Assembly (NCBI RefSeq): GCF_000373985.1
Contig: NZ_KB893076.1
Coordinates: forward strand, 1 to 42,501
DNA: 42,501 nt
From: Desulfobacter curvatus DSM 3379
Lineage (GTDB): Bacteria; Desulfobacterota; Desulfobacteria; Desulfobacterales; Desulfobacteraceae
Direction of reading: 5' to 3'
Shown piece by piece: positions 17,088-25,476 of this stretch. Position 1 is the first letter of the stretch; each line of letters opens with the position of its first letter. The translations under genes and the position numbers were made by a program. Under the pieces are notes generated by a model. It did no database searches. It had not been told where the DNA came from and saw only the letters and a program-made list of their open reading frames with translations.

Positions 17088-20000
17088 ATGAAAATACAGA
17101 TATCACGCAACAGCAGGCAGAAGGGCAGACACTATTCATCTGTATGCCATCAGCAGGGAAGGATGCTGACCGATTCCGATCTCACCGAACAGGCACTTAT
17201 CGCAAGGGACCGGGTCAGCGAGGCCCTGCGAGATGTCATCGGCAGCGGCACGCCCCGGCATGGGGGCTTGGTGAGGATCACTGCTGACGGCAGCCCCGGT
17301 CTTTTCTGGGGCCGTGTCTACGTAGACGGCGTGCCGGCAGTTGTGGCCGCCGATGAAACAGCGGATTCCGAATCCTTTAACTATGCCAGCCAGCTCTTTT
17401 ATCCCCAGGCTCCGGACCTGCCGGATGGCGACTTTCGGTTTTATGTGGATGTCTGGGAGCGATCCGTCATTTGGCTTGAAGACGACATGCTCAGAGACCC
17501 GGGACTCCACGGGGCAGACACCACGGCCCGGACACAGACCATGGCCCAGGTCAAGTGGTGCGCCAGGGACCTGGACCCATTATGCGAAGATATCAATCCA
17601 ACCATGGGCAATGCCCGGCTTGGCCTGGTGCTGCGAAGCCTTTCCGCCGGGGCCGATCCCTGTGACCCCTGTGCCGATGAGCTTGAACTCAATGAACCGG
17701 TCGGCAATTACCTGTTCCGGGCGGAAATCCATGATGTTCACTATGATGAGAACAACCGTGCCGACTGGATTATTCTGAAGTGGTCTTCGGAAAACGGGGC
17801 AGAAGCCTACAAGACGACAGATGTCCCTCCTGATTTTTCCGGCAGTCAATATGTGTATGAATATTTTGATGAGGTCACGGAAAAACGTCTGGGCAATCAC
17901 CTGGCCCGGGACGGGGCAGGTGCGCGGAGCATCGACGGGCTGCGCCCGGCTTTGGAAAACGATTTTTCATCCGCATCGCCCGGAGCAAAAACCTGTGTGC
18001 GCCGATGGGACGGTTGGTGCAGAATCGAAAAAGAGGGTTCAAACTGGCAGGTCACCCAAGGCTTTGAGGGTAACCTTGACCTTGGCCGTGGCATTGGTTC
18101 CGGCAACCCGGGCCATGTCACCCAGGGCGGGGCGGCAGTGGCCATTGAGTTGCGTATGATCACCCTGTCTCTGGAACTGGGAGACCTGAATATGATCGCA
18201 GGCGATTACTGGACCGTGCCGGTCAGGGAGTCCGTCCACCGGCAGGGAGACGTCCTGCTCCAAGGGGATACCGCAGGAACCGGGGCCCTGCCCGAAGGGG
18301 AAGTGCACCACTATCTGACCTTGGTGGATGTACTTGATGAAAATGTCATGGTACTTGCCGGAGACAGCAGCTGCGACGAATACGACCCCTGCCGGTTTGT
18401 CCAATTTCCAAGCCTCACCGAACTAAGGGCGGAAGATATCTGTTTTGACAACCAAATCTGCTCCATGCCCGAAGCTGTGACTGTTCAGGACGCCTTGGAT
18501 ACCCTGTGCAGACAGAATGACCTTTCCCGGCACAATAAGTTTCTGCACGGCTGGGGAATCGTTTGCGGGCTTGCACTGGAATGCAGCAAAAAAAATCCGG
18601 ATTCCGTGGTGCTGCAGCCCGGATATGCCCTGGACTGTGAGGGCCGTGACCTGATTCTGGAAAAGGCCGCGACCCTTAATATCCCCAAACTGATGGAAAA
18701 AGCCGGCATCAATCCGGAACCGGCATCAAGGGATGAAAGGATGGGACTTTGCCTTTATATTGAATCCAGTGAAGAAAAAAAGCTGGATGTGGGCATTGAA
18801 GTTCTGGAAACTCAGGAACAGGGCTGGTCTGAAATTTTTTCTGATACCCTGCTCATGGACTTCTATCAGGACTGCATCCTGGATCTGATCAACATGTTTA
18901 AACTCAGCATGGACGAAGATGATGAGGTTATTGCCAGGTGTACCCGGACTTTGTGCGGAAAGAAGCTGCTGCCGCCGGCAAGACGGCGGGGGCTTGCCGT
19001 TGCCAATTTGGTTTTCAACGATGCCGCCGGTGGTGCGTCCAATACCGTTCTCAACGTCTCCCCCTGCGAACATGCCTTGATTCGGGATCTTTATGCCCGG
19101 CTTCAGGACTATCTGCAGAGTAAAACCTTTTGCGCCCAGTTTGAACAAAATGAATTCCCGGACTATCCGTTCAACCCGAAAACCGCGTGCCGATGCACCT
19201 GGTTTACCCCTGAGGACCTGGATCATGTCCGCCTTCACCCCGACGGCCGAATTCTATTCGGTTGGCAGCGCAACAGTTCCCGGATATTTGTATTTCAATA
19301 CCTGAATCCTGTCTGCATGGGGGATCTAATCGGCTATGTGGATGTGCCCAAGGTCGAGGACGGCACCATTACCGATCTTGCGGTGAGTGAAAAAGGCATG
19401 ATTCATCTTTCTGTTATTTTACAAAAGGAAAATACCCTGTTCCTGCGCGGACAGTTTGCTGCACCCGAGGATAAAAAGTGTGAGATAAAAATGGATTGGG
19501 AGACAGCCTTTCTGGCAGGGCGCAAAATCGCCCGGATCGGGCTTTCTCCCTGGTCGGGAAAACACTTATATGCGGTGGCCTTGTGTGACGGTGTTTTTTT
19601 TCTGGAACTGGACAAAATATTTCAAGACGGGAAGGTCGGAAGAAATCCGGACTGGATTTTCCCGGCTTCCGGCCATATCCGGTTTGACAAGATGAGCAAC
19701 CAGGTTCTGGCAACAGCCTTCTCGCCTGTAACCGACAAAGATAAAGATGCTTTGTCCTGCGCCAAAGGCCGTTACAATGCCATGGCTGTATTTAATGCAA
19801 GCCCCTCTGGAGAACAACCAGTACCCGCCATGCTTCATTTCTACGTTAATGAGAAACCGGCATCGGGCAGCGACGGGTTCGACATATCTCCTTCAACACA
19901 GGTCATTGGGGGGAGCGAATTTACAATAGCCCGGGGATCTATTGTAACCGATTTACAGACCTTTGTCGTGATTGATGAAAACGATAAAAAAATTCTGTGC

Positions 20001-21392
20001 GCATTTGATATGGGTGATATTCAATATGGTGAAAACAAGCAAATGAACTGGTTCGGCGAAAAACGGCATTCTTTTGGGGCAGCCAAAAAAGTGGATCTTT
20101 CGTACATTTCCTCAAAGGAGCTTGACGGCGTGATTGCCTCCCGGTTTGCCATGCATGACCTGCAATATATCCCCAGTGACCCCAAACTCATAAAAAAAGG
20201 GCTCCTGGACAGCATCCCGGTCCAGGCCGGACCCGTTGAAGTCATTGTTAACAGCGAACTTGAGCAGGTTGTGATTCTCAATCATACGGGCCAGTCCATC
20301 ACGATATTCAACTATGACTTACCGGCATACCAGAAGGAGAGTAAAACCCTTGCCGCCTACAGGAAAGAGGTTATTTCCGCTTTTTTCAGCTTAAGTTCCG
20401 GCATTGCCCAATACCTGAAAGACTGTTTCTGCCACCACCTGCTGATCCGCTGCCCGGAATGTGATGATGATGACAAGGTGTATTTGGGTTGCCTGACTTT
20501 GGCGGATGATGAAGTTTATGAAATCTGCAATTTTACCAAACGAAAATATGTCAAAACGTTCCCGGCCATGTCATACTGGTTTTCCCTTTTACCCGTAGAA
20601 GGGCTCGTCGCCTGGGTGGTGGAAAAGCTCTGCTGCCTGGTCATGCCGGATTATATCAGCGAAAAACCCGAAACCGGCCTTGCGGTCAGCCCCGCTGCAA
20701 TGACTATGACCAAATCCGCCTTGCACGCCAATCCAGCCATGTTTGCATCGGTGCTCTCTTCAAAAGGGGGAGAAGTGGTTAAAAAACAGGTGACCCAAGC
20801 GATCGGGTTCGGTTTGAGTAATCAGACCGGATTCAAAGACAGCCTGAAAAATGAATACAATTACAAACCCGGCGTTTTTGTTGAAGAAAAAACTGCCCTC
20901 ATAACCAATGAAAGGCTTTTGGAAAAGATAGATGCCGTAAAACAAAAAGAAGCTGCAACCACCGACACGGTTTCAGATCTCAAAACGCAAATGGCAAAAT
21001 TGCAGCAGGAAAAGGCCCTGGTTGAAGAACGTTTTGCTGCCGTGGAATCGGCCAAGCAGACCTCGGATGCAAAGGTTGCCGAACTGGAAAAAGAACTGGT
21101 CGCGGTGAAAGCCGCAGCCGAAATCAGCAGCAAACAAGTTGTGGAACTGGAAAAGGGCGTGGCAGAGTTCCAGTCCCTGCAGGAACAGATCCAGCCCCTT
21201 CTCGCAGGCGCCAAGTCGGTCTCCACCCTGTCCGGCATCAGCAGTGCAGACCTGAAATTGCTGGAGAGAAACAACATCCGGACAGTGGCTGCCCTGGCCA
21301 CCATGGACCTGGAAAGACTTGTAAAAATTGGAATCAGCTCCGAAACGGCAACCGGGTTGATTAAAACTGCTAACACTAGGATAATAGGTTAG
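17088..21392 (+). CDS. Giant DUF6519 baseplate-associated protein with coiled coil and HhH-like end
   Basis: 1434 residues. The N-terminus has HQQGRMLTDSDLTEQALIARD, the DUF6519 signature (QQGRVxxDxDxNEQ) found in eCIS and phage-tail-like loci. Residues ~700-1080 contain repeated strands (VRLHPDGRILFGWQRN, ITDLAVSEKGMIHLSV) that look like a beta-propeller. Residues ~1289-1369 are a clear coiled coil (DLKTQMAKLQQEKALVEERF). The last ~58 residues (TLSGISSADLKLLERNNIRT) are a helix-hairpin-helix-like or DUF4332-like domain. It is the last structural gene before the payload cassette and may be the fibre, cage or docking protein. GGAATG precedes the start. The exact role is unknown. Confidence 0.78.
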   Translation: MKIQISRNSRQKGRHYSSVCHQQGRMLTDSDLTEQALIARDRVSEALRDVIGSGTPRHGGLVRITADGSPGLFWGRVYVDGVPAVVAADETADSESFNYASQLFYPQAPDLPDGDFRFYVDVWERSVIWLEDDMLRDPGLHGADTTARTQTMAQVKWCARDLDPLCEDINPTMGNARLGLVLRSLSAGADPCDPCADELELNEPVGNYLFRAEIHDVHYDENNRADWIILKWSSENGAEAYKTTDVPPDFSGSQYVYEYFDEVTEKRLGNHLARDGAGARSIDGLRPALENDFSSASPGAKTCVRRWDGWCRIEKEGSNWQVTQGFEGNLDLGRGIGSGNPGHVTQGGAAVAIELRMITLSLELGDLNMIAGDYWTVPVRESVHRQGDVLLQGDTAGTGALPEGEVHHYLTLVDVLDENVMVLAGDSSCDEYDPCRFVQFPSLTELRAEDICFDNQICSMPEAVTVQDALDTLCRQNDLSRHNKFLHGWGIVCGLALECSKKNPDSVVLQPGYALDCEGRDLILEKAATLNIPKLMEKAGINPEPASRDERMGLCLYIESSEEKKLDVGIEVLETQEQGWSEIFSDTLLMDFYQDCILDLINMFKLSMDEDDEVIARCTRTLCGKKLLPPARRRGLAVANLVFNDAAGGASNTVLNVSPCEHALIRDLYARLQDYLQSKTFCAQFEQNEFPDYPFNPKTACRCTWFTPEDLDHVRLHPDGRILFGWQRNSSRIFVFQYLNPVCMGDLIGYVDVPKVEDGTITDLAVSEKGMIHLSVILQKENTLFLRGQFAAPEDKKCEIKMDWETAFLAGRKIARIGLSPWSGKHLYAVALCDGVFFLELDKIFQDGKVGRNPDWIFPASGHIRFDKMSNQVLATAFSPVTDKDKDALSCAKGRYNAMAVFNASPSGEQPVPAMLHFYVNEKPASGSDGFDISPSTQVIGGSEFTIARGSIVTDLQTFVVIDENDKKILCAFDMGDIQYGENKQMNWFGEKRHSFGAAKKVDLSYISSKELDGVIASRFAMHDLQYIPSDPKLIKKGLLDSIPVQAGPVEVIVNSELEQVVILNHTGQSITIFNYDLPAYQKESKTLAAYRKEVISAFFSLSSGIAQYLKDCFCHHLLIRCPECDDDDKVYLGCLTLADDEVYEICNFTKRKYVKTFPAMSYWFSLLPVEGLVAWVVEKLCCLVMPDYISEKPETGLAVSPAAMTMTKSALHANPAMFASVLSSKGGEVVKKQVTQAIGFGLSNQTGFKDSLKNEYNYKPGVFVEEKTALITNERLLEKIDAVKQKEAATTDTVSDLKTQMAKLQQEKALVEERFAAVESAKQTSDAKVAELEKELVAVKAAAEISSKQVVELEKGVAEFQSLQEQIQPLLAGAKSVSTLSGISSADLKLLERNNIRTVAALATMDLERLVKIGISSETATGLIKTANTRIIG

Positions 21393-21443
21393 ACAAGGAG
21401 ATCATGCCAGAACGAGGGCTAAGCTGCCTTTGAAAGGTTTTCG

Positions 21444-21489
21444 GGCTTGAAGTCCAACGGTACGAAAATTACCATAAGGACTCCAAGCC
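21444..21489. other. Imperfect hairpin after the structural operon
   Basis: GGCTTGAAGTCC (21444-21455) and GGACTCCAAGCC (21478-21489) can pair at 11 of 12 positions around a 22-base loop. No U-run follows, so it is not a standard intrinsic terminator. It lies in the 283 bp space between the DUF6519 gene and the first payload gene, and could be an RNA processing or attenuation site separating particle genes from payload genes. The rest of this gap has no gene I can support. Confidence 0.3.
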
Positions 21490-21675
21490 TTGAGAACATG
21501 GTATTTTGGACCTTCAGAAATTGTCCGAGGTATTGCTGATGGGGTGACAAGGCTTAAAAGGATAGGTCGTGAGTCTATTGTCTTGATTGGGCACGATGGG
21601 TTCTAATGAGGTCTTGTCTGGTGACTGGGGTTTCTACCGCGAGAGGCACCAGAGATGAGCCAAAGGAGATCAATC

Positions 21676-23553
21676 ATGCGTACATTAATACAGAAATCCA
21701 AAGCTACTCAGCAGACATCCCATATCAAGTCTAAAAAGTCCAGTGGAGCATTCCCAAAACAATGCCGCGATGTAATCTCTATTCTTCGCTTGCAACGCAC
21801 AATAGGCAATCAACCCGGCCTGCGATTACTATCAAGCGCAACACTGAATAGCAATGCGTGTTCGGTAACAAATTCATCAACTGGATTAGCCCAAGACTCC
21901 AGCAAAATACCAATTCAAGCTACGGCACTTAATAATGTGCAAACGAAGCTAAAGGTAAATGTCCGGGGTAACCAATATGAGCAGGAGGCCGAACGTATTT
22001 CTGAGCAGGTGATGAGTATGCCTGAACCGCACCCACAGCACCAAGCTACCAGCGGTCTATCGTGGCGTAAGTATAGAAAAGAGCACGGTGCAAAGGTTCA
22101 TTTACAAACTGTGTCTGGTCAAAAGCATGACACTATAGAGGTTACCGTTCCACCCATTGTTGAGGAAGTATTATCTTCACCTGGGAAGCCATTGGATTTG
22201 AGAACGCGCGAATTTGTGGAGTCACGTTTTGGTTACGACTTCAGCAAGGTGCGGCTGCATACGGACTCCCCTGCCGCAAAATCTGCAAGGGCTTTGGGTG
22301 CACGTGCTTACACTGTTGGAAATAACATAGTATTTGGAACAAATCAATATATGCCGGGTACGACCTTGGGTCGACGCCTACTGGCACACGAATTGACGCA
22401 TGTATTACAGCAAAGCGATGCTACCAACCTTGGGAGCTTTCAAAACACCTCTGTATTGGTGCAGCGAGTGGTAAGCGAGGAGGAGCGGAGGGATGCTGCA
22501 CAACGGGTGGGCGAGCTTCAGATTGAAGTGGCCGGCATTGAACGTATGGTGGAGTGGCACCAGGAATCCCAAAGCGAAGAGGAAGAACTGCACTATTCTC
22601 TTTGGGCAGCGGCCGTTGAAGACATGATTATCGCACTGAGGGCATTGGCGCGTGGGGAGGAACGAGAGGACGGACGGCGGTATCTCGGACAGAGCATCGC
22701 TCAACTGGTGCAGGAAGCAGAACGTTCGGTCGGGGATGCAGCAATAGGTGAGGTCGCGGCGCACGAGAGCGAGGTGGATCTCAGCCACCTTGAGACGGCA
22801 CTACGGATCCAGATCGCCCACGCAGCGTTGGCACATGAGTCAGAAATCCATCGAGGAGACGCCGATGCAGCCGCAGGGGCGTCGATAGTTCAAGCATTTC
22901 TCACAGAGAAGCTGGCCTTGGTACGTCGTATGATTCGTGGCGACGCTTCTGCACGTAGGGAGCTCGGCTCGCTCCGGGGAATGCCTGGGGACATCATACA
23001 GCGTTGGGTGAGAGCGGCCTCGGCCGGCTTGCGGGAACGGATCTCAGATCGCACGATAGAGGAAGAGGTGGTCATCCTCCAGCAGCGCGTAGCGGACGTG
23101 CAGCAACGTTTGCAGCGACTCGAGAGGCTCCTGGCATTGGCGGAGGATATCTTCCGGTCAGCGGCAGCTGAGGGCGCTGCGCTGACCACATGTATGGAAG
23201 GGGTAGCTACTCTCGGACGTGCGGTGGGTGCGATGCGCAATGCTGCGACCGCCCCAATATGGTTGATGGCAGTACGTGTGATCAACGTGCGCTACAATAT
23301 CTATGGCGGCATCTGGGCGCCTGGCCAAGCATTTGCGCTGATGCGGGAGAATTTTAGTCGGATAGCGCAATACCGGGAACTGCTTGCCCAATTCATCGAG
23401 ACCCGAGATGATCGTGAGCAGAACCAAGACGTCGTATTTCTAATGGAGAATGGACTCAATGGCGTCCGCGATGAGGCGAATGCAGTGGCCAATGAGATGG
23501 CAGCGATCCTTGCGCGCCTAAACGAGCTTGGCACACAGGGCGCACCGGAGTGA
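21676..23553 (+). CDS. DUF4157 (eCIS core domain) payload protein 1 with helical C-terminus
   Basis: 625 residues. The start is the ATG at 21676 because AAAGGAG lies at the right distance; the in-frame ATG at 21655 is upstream of that site. The N-terminal module has ISILRLQRTIGNQ (LQRTIGNQ at 39-46), then VQTKLKV (88-94) and YEQEAERISEQVM (101-113). The DUF4157 domain has RTREFVESRFGYDFSKVRLHT and HELTH at 238-242. Residues ~255-625 are almost all helix (EEERRDAAQRVGELQIEV, QQRVADVQQRLQRLERLL) with a short Gly/Ala-rich possible membrane-interacting stretch (AEGAALTTCMEGVATLG). No enzyme motif is seen there. This helical part is much richer in GC than the N-terminal part. Probably a delivered effector, possibly pore-forming or scaffold-like. 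Confidence 0.85.
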   Translation: MRTLIQKSKATQQTSHIKSKKSSGAFPKQCRDVISILRLQRTIGNQPGLRLLSSATLNSNACSVTNSSTGLAQDSSKIPIQATALNNVQTKLKVNVRGNQYEQEAERISEQVMSMPEPHPQHQATSGLSWRKYRKEHGAKVHLQTVSGQKHDTIEVTVPPIVEEVLSSPGKPLDLRTREFVESRFGYDFSKVRLHTDSPAAKSARALGARAYTVGNNIVFGTNQYMPGTTLGRRLLAHELTHVLQQSDATNLGSFQNTSVLVQRVVSEEERRDAAQRVGELQIEVAGIERMVEWHQESQSEEEELHYSLWAAAVEDMIIALRALARGEEREDGRRYLGQSIAQLVQEAERSVGDAAIGEVAAHESEVDLSHLETALRIQIAHAALAHESEIHRGDADAAAGASIVQAFLTEKLALVRRMIRGDASARRELGSLRGMPGDIIQRWVRAASAGLRERISDRTIEEEVVILQQRVADVQQRLQRLERLLALAEDIFRSAAAEGAALTTCMEGVATLGRAVGAMRNAATAPIWLMAVRVINVRYNIYGGIWAPGQAFALMRENFSRIAQYRELLAQFIETRDDREQNQDVVFLMENGLNGVRDEANAVANEMAAILARLNELGTQGAPE

Positions 23554-23571
23554 GTTAACTCTTGAACTATA

Positions 23572-23588
23572 GGGACAATTTACTAACC
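23572..23588 (+). repeat. Upstream element GGGACAATTTACTAACC
   Basis: This element lies just before the ribosome binding site of payload gene 2. A near-identical copy, GGGACATTTTACTAAC, lies at 25411-25426 before payload gene 3; 15 of the first 16 bases agree. The distance to the start region is similar in both places. It may be a regulator or transcript-processing site, or simply a trace of gene duplication. Confidence 0.5.
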
Positions 23589-23602
23589 AAAGGAGATTAA
23601 AT

Positions 23603-24919
23603 ATGCGCACTTTTGTACAGAAACCGAAGGCAGCTCAGCAGACTACGCCCACCAAGTCTACGATACCTGGTCGAGCGCACTGTGGGCAGAGCCGTGAGGT
23701 GAGCTCGATCCTTCACTTACAGCGCACGATCAGGAATCAAGCTCCTACGGAGGATGTTAAAGGCGTCTCAAATACTACTCAAAGTTACCGCTTTGGTAAC
23801 AATTCCAGCCGAATTCCGGTATATTCCAAAGTGCCCTTTAAGATTCAATCAAAGCTGACTGTCAGTAAGCCAAATGATCGGTACGAGCAAGAAGCCGATC
23901 GGGTAGCCGATTCTGTGATGGCCGGTTACACTCGACCCATAGGCAATATTTCCCAAGGTGTACAACCCAAACTCTACCGAGTGGAGTTACGTCCTGAAGA
24001 TACGGTCGATAGTATGTTCCCACCCAAAGGAGAGCACGAATTCGGATCTCCAGAGAGAGCCTCGGCAGAGGAAGTTCAGCGCAGTGCAAGTGGAGAAACC
24101 GGTGCGGTGACGCCTCACTTCGAGCAGGCTCTGCAGCAAGCGACCTACGGCCAAGGTGAGACTTTGCCCTCATCTACCCGATCCTTCATGGAAAGTCGCT
24201 TTGACCGTGACTTTTCTTCAGTTCGGGTTCATAGCGATGCCCGGGCACATACCCTTGCCAGAGAAATCAACGCTCGCGCATTTACTCTCGACAAGCATAT
24301 TTTCTTTGCCGGATCGCAGTATCAACCCGGTAGCCGGGAAGGGCAGCGTCTGCTCGCACATGAGCTTACCCACGTACTGCAGCAAAGCGATGGTCGGCTA
24401 TCTCGTCAAATTCAGCGACAGACTTCTTGCAGCAGGTACAATGGTTACAATTCCTCCGTCAATTTAAGGACATACAATTGTGCCGGTTTGGCGACATGGA
24501 CTTACCAATTTATCGCCCCGACGTCAGCCGTGTATGATTCAATTTTGGCAAACTTCATTGGGCCATACTCACCGGCAGAAGACAACTGCGATGCCGGCGC
24601 AGTAAAGTTCTGGCTCTGGGAATATGATCTGCATTTGGAAGATGACCGAGGAACAGTTCTTTCACCAAATCATCAGGATTTTCACATCGTCGCCGGCCGG
24701 ACTGGTGCAAATGGGGCTAACCCCACAGACGTGTACTCCAAAAACGGCCGTCGTCGGGTATACGGACCCGGAACCGGTCCAGGGTTCCGGCCTCCCACGC
24801 GAAGCCGCGCTCTGTCCAATGATCCAAGCGAAACACCGGCTACCTATAGGGGAAGACCGGTGTTTAAAGTACGCAGCAATATGAGTGAAGCAATTAGTTG
24901 TGCTGAGTGTTATCCATAG
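23603..24919 (+). CDS. DUF4157 payload protein 2 with Cys/His hydrolase-like C-terminus
   Basis: 438 residues; AAAGGAG at 23589-23595 fixes the start. The N-terminus MRTFVQKPKAAQQTT resembles payload protein 1, with ILHLQRTIRNQ (LQRTIRNQ at 39-46), IQSKLTV (81-87) and YEQEADRVADSVM (94-106). DUF4157 carries HELTH at 253-257. After a short linker the C-terminal ~160 residues show YNCAGLATWTYQF (Cys293) and HQDFHIVAGR (His357 and His361). This is the Cys-then-His layout of NlpC/P60, CHAP or papain-like hydrolases, where NCAGLA would replace DCSGLV and DFHIVAGR would replace GHVGIYVG. Likely a peptidase, amidase or related hydrolase toxin. The small gene 14 bp downstream may encode its partner. 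Confidence 0.82.
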   Translation: MRTFVQKPKAAQQTTPTKSTIPGRAHCGQSREVSSILHLQRTIRNQAPTEDVKGVSNTTQSYRFGNNSSRIPVYSKVPFKIQSKLTVSKPNDRYEQEADRVADSVMAGYTRPIGNISQGVQPKLYRVELRPEDTVDSMFPPKGEHEFGSPERASAEEVQRSASGETGAVTPHFEQALQQATYGQGETLPSSTRSFMESRFDRDFSSVRVHSDARAHTLAREINARAFTLDKHIFFAGSQYQPGSREGQRLLAHELTHVLQQSDGRLSRQIQRQTSCSRYNGYNSSVNLRTYNCAGLATWTYQFIAPTSAVYDSILANFIGPYSPAEDNCDAGAVKFWLWEYDLHLEDDRGTVLSPNHQDFHIVAGRTGANGANPTDVYSKNGRRRVYGPGTGPGFRPPTRSRALSNDPSETPATYRGRPVFKVRSNMSEAISCAECYP

Positions 24920-24933
24920 GCTTGGAGGGATCA

Positions 24934-25305
24934 ATGGATCAATTCTCTATAGCTTTTCCTGAAGGGTCGCTGGTATGCGCTGCCGGAGACTACTTGATTT
25001 GTCATCATTCTCCTGCAGGGTGGCAGGTGTACAGGGTAGAGGATATCCTCTTGGTTAAGCGTCTGCTTCCCGTCCGGAATGACCCATCAACCCTGTTGAT
25101 CGAAGAACACATGCTTGATTCCATGACCCCAGCCTATTTTAACGAAGTACACCTGCTTTTGACGGTTCTTGACCTCGATTTTACTGATGAGTCTAAAGCC
25201 ATACAAGCCATTCACCTCCAAACACTTAACGAACGGACTCGGGGGGTGTTACGCCCTGCGAGTGAATTCACGGAACCAGATTGCAGAGTGATTCGTCAAA
25301 TCTGA
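24934..25305 (+). CDS. Small protein after payload 2, possible immunity or chaperone
   Basis: 123 residues. The ATG at 24934 follows a TTGGAGGGATC binding site; the in-frame start at 24907 overlaps the previous gene and has none. The sequence has no DUF4157 part, no signal peptide and no membrane segment. It is mixed alpha/beta (DYLICHHSPAGWQVYRVEDI, HLLLTVLDLDFTDES). It is the only gene in the cassette that lacks a loading-like N-terminus, and it directly follows the Cys/His hydrolase-like payload, the position typical of an immunity protein or dedicated chaperone. I do not recognise the family. Confidence 0.62.
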   Translation: MDQFSIAFPEGSLVCAAGDYLICHHSPAGWQVYRVEDILLVKRLLPVRNDPSTLLIEEHMLDSMTPAYFNEVHLLLTVLDLDFTDESKAIQAIHLQTLNERTRGVLRPASEFTEPDCRVIRQI

Positions 25306-25363
25306 CATGGGAACATAACTCTTCCGAATGGACACATTTTATAATCCGTATGAGCCATTTGAT

Positions 25364-25394
25364 ATTTGAAATAAAACTGCAAACAGATTAAAAT
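25364..25394 (+). promoter_or_regulatory. Candidate sigma-70 promoter for payload genes 3 and 4
   Basis: TTGAAA (25366-25371), a 17 bp spacer and TAAAAT (25389-25394) fit a sigma-70 promoter well. It lies in a 171 bp AT-rich intergenic gap, about 83 bp before the ATG of payload gene 3. The same sequence block (TTGAA, AAACTGCAAA, AGA) recurs at 30951-30978 before cmoA, so it may be a duplicated promoter segment. Confidence 0.5.
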
Positions 25395-25410
25395 ATAAGA
25401 GATAATGCTG

Positions 25411-25426
25411 GGGACATTTTACTAAC
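25411..25426 (+). repeat. Upstream element GGGACATTTTACTAAC
   Basis: Second copy of the element at 23572-23588, with 15 of 16 bases identical. In copy one the next bases are CAAAGGAGATT and the start codon. Here the binding site is replaced by TAATTAGTTTTA followed by a TTG at 25441 that aligns with the ATG of payload gene 2. Translation has probably moved to the ATG at 25477, which has its own TAGGAGA site. Confidence 0.5.
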
Positions 25427-25476
25427 TAATTAGTTTTATATTGTATCCCACCAGATTTGTTAGGAGATGTGATATC

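Noticed and set aside
21413..21602. Reading frame giving LRTWYFGPSEIVRGIADG and ending at a TAA near 21605
   Set aside because: No start codon with a binding site, no family recognised and stops just upstream; it may be a remnant but cannot be supported as a gene.
21655..21675. Earlier ATG of payload gene 1
   Set aside because: The ribosome binding site AAAGGAG lies between this ATG and the one at 21676, and the sibling genes start MRT or MCT at the equivalent place.
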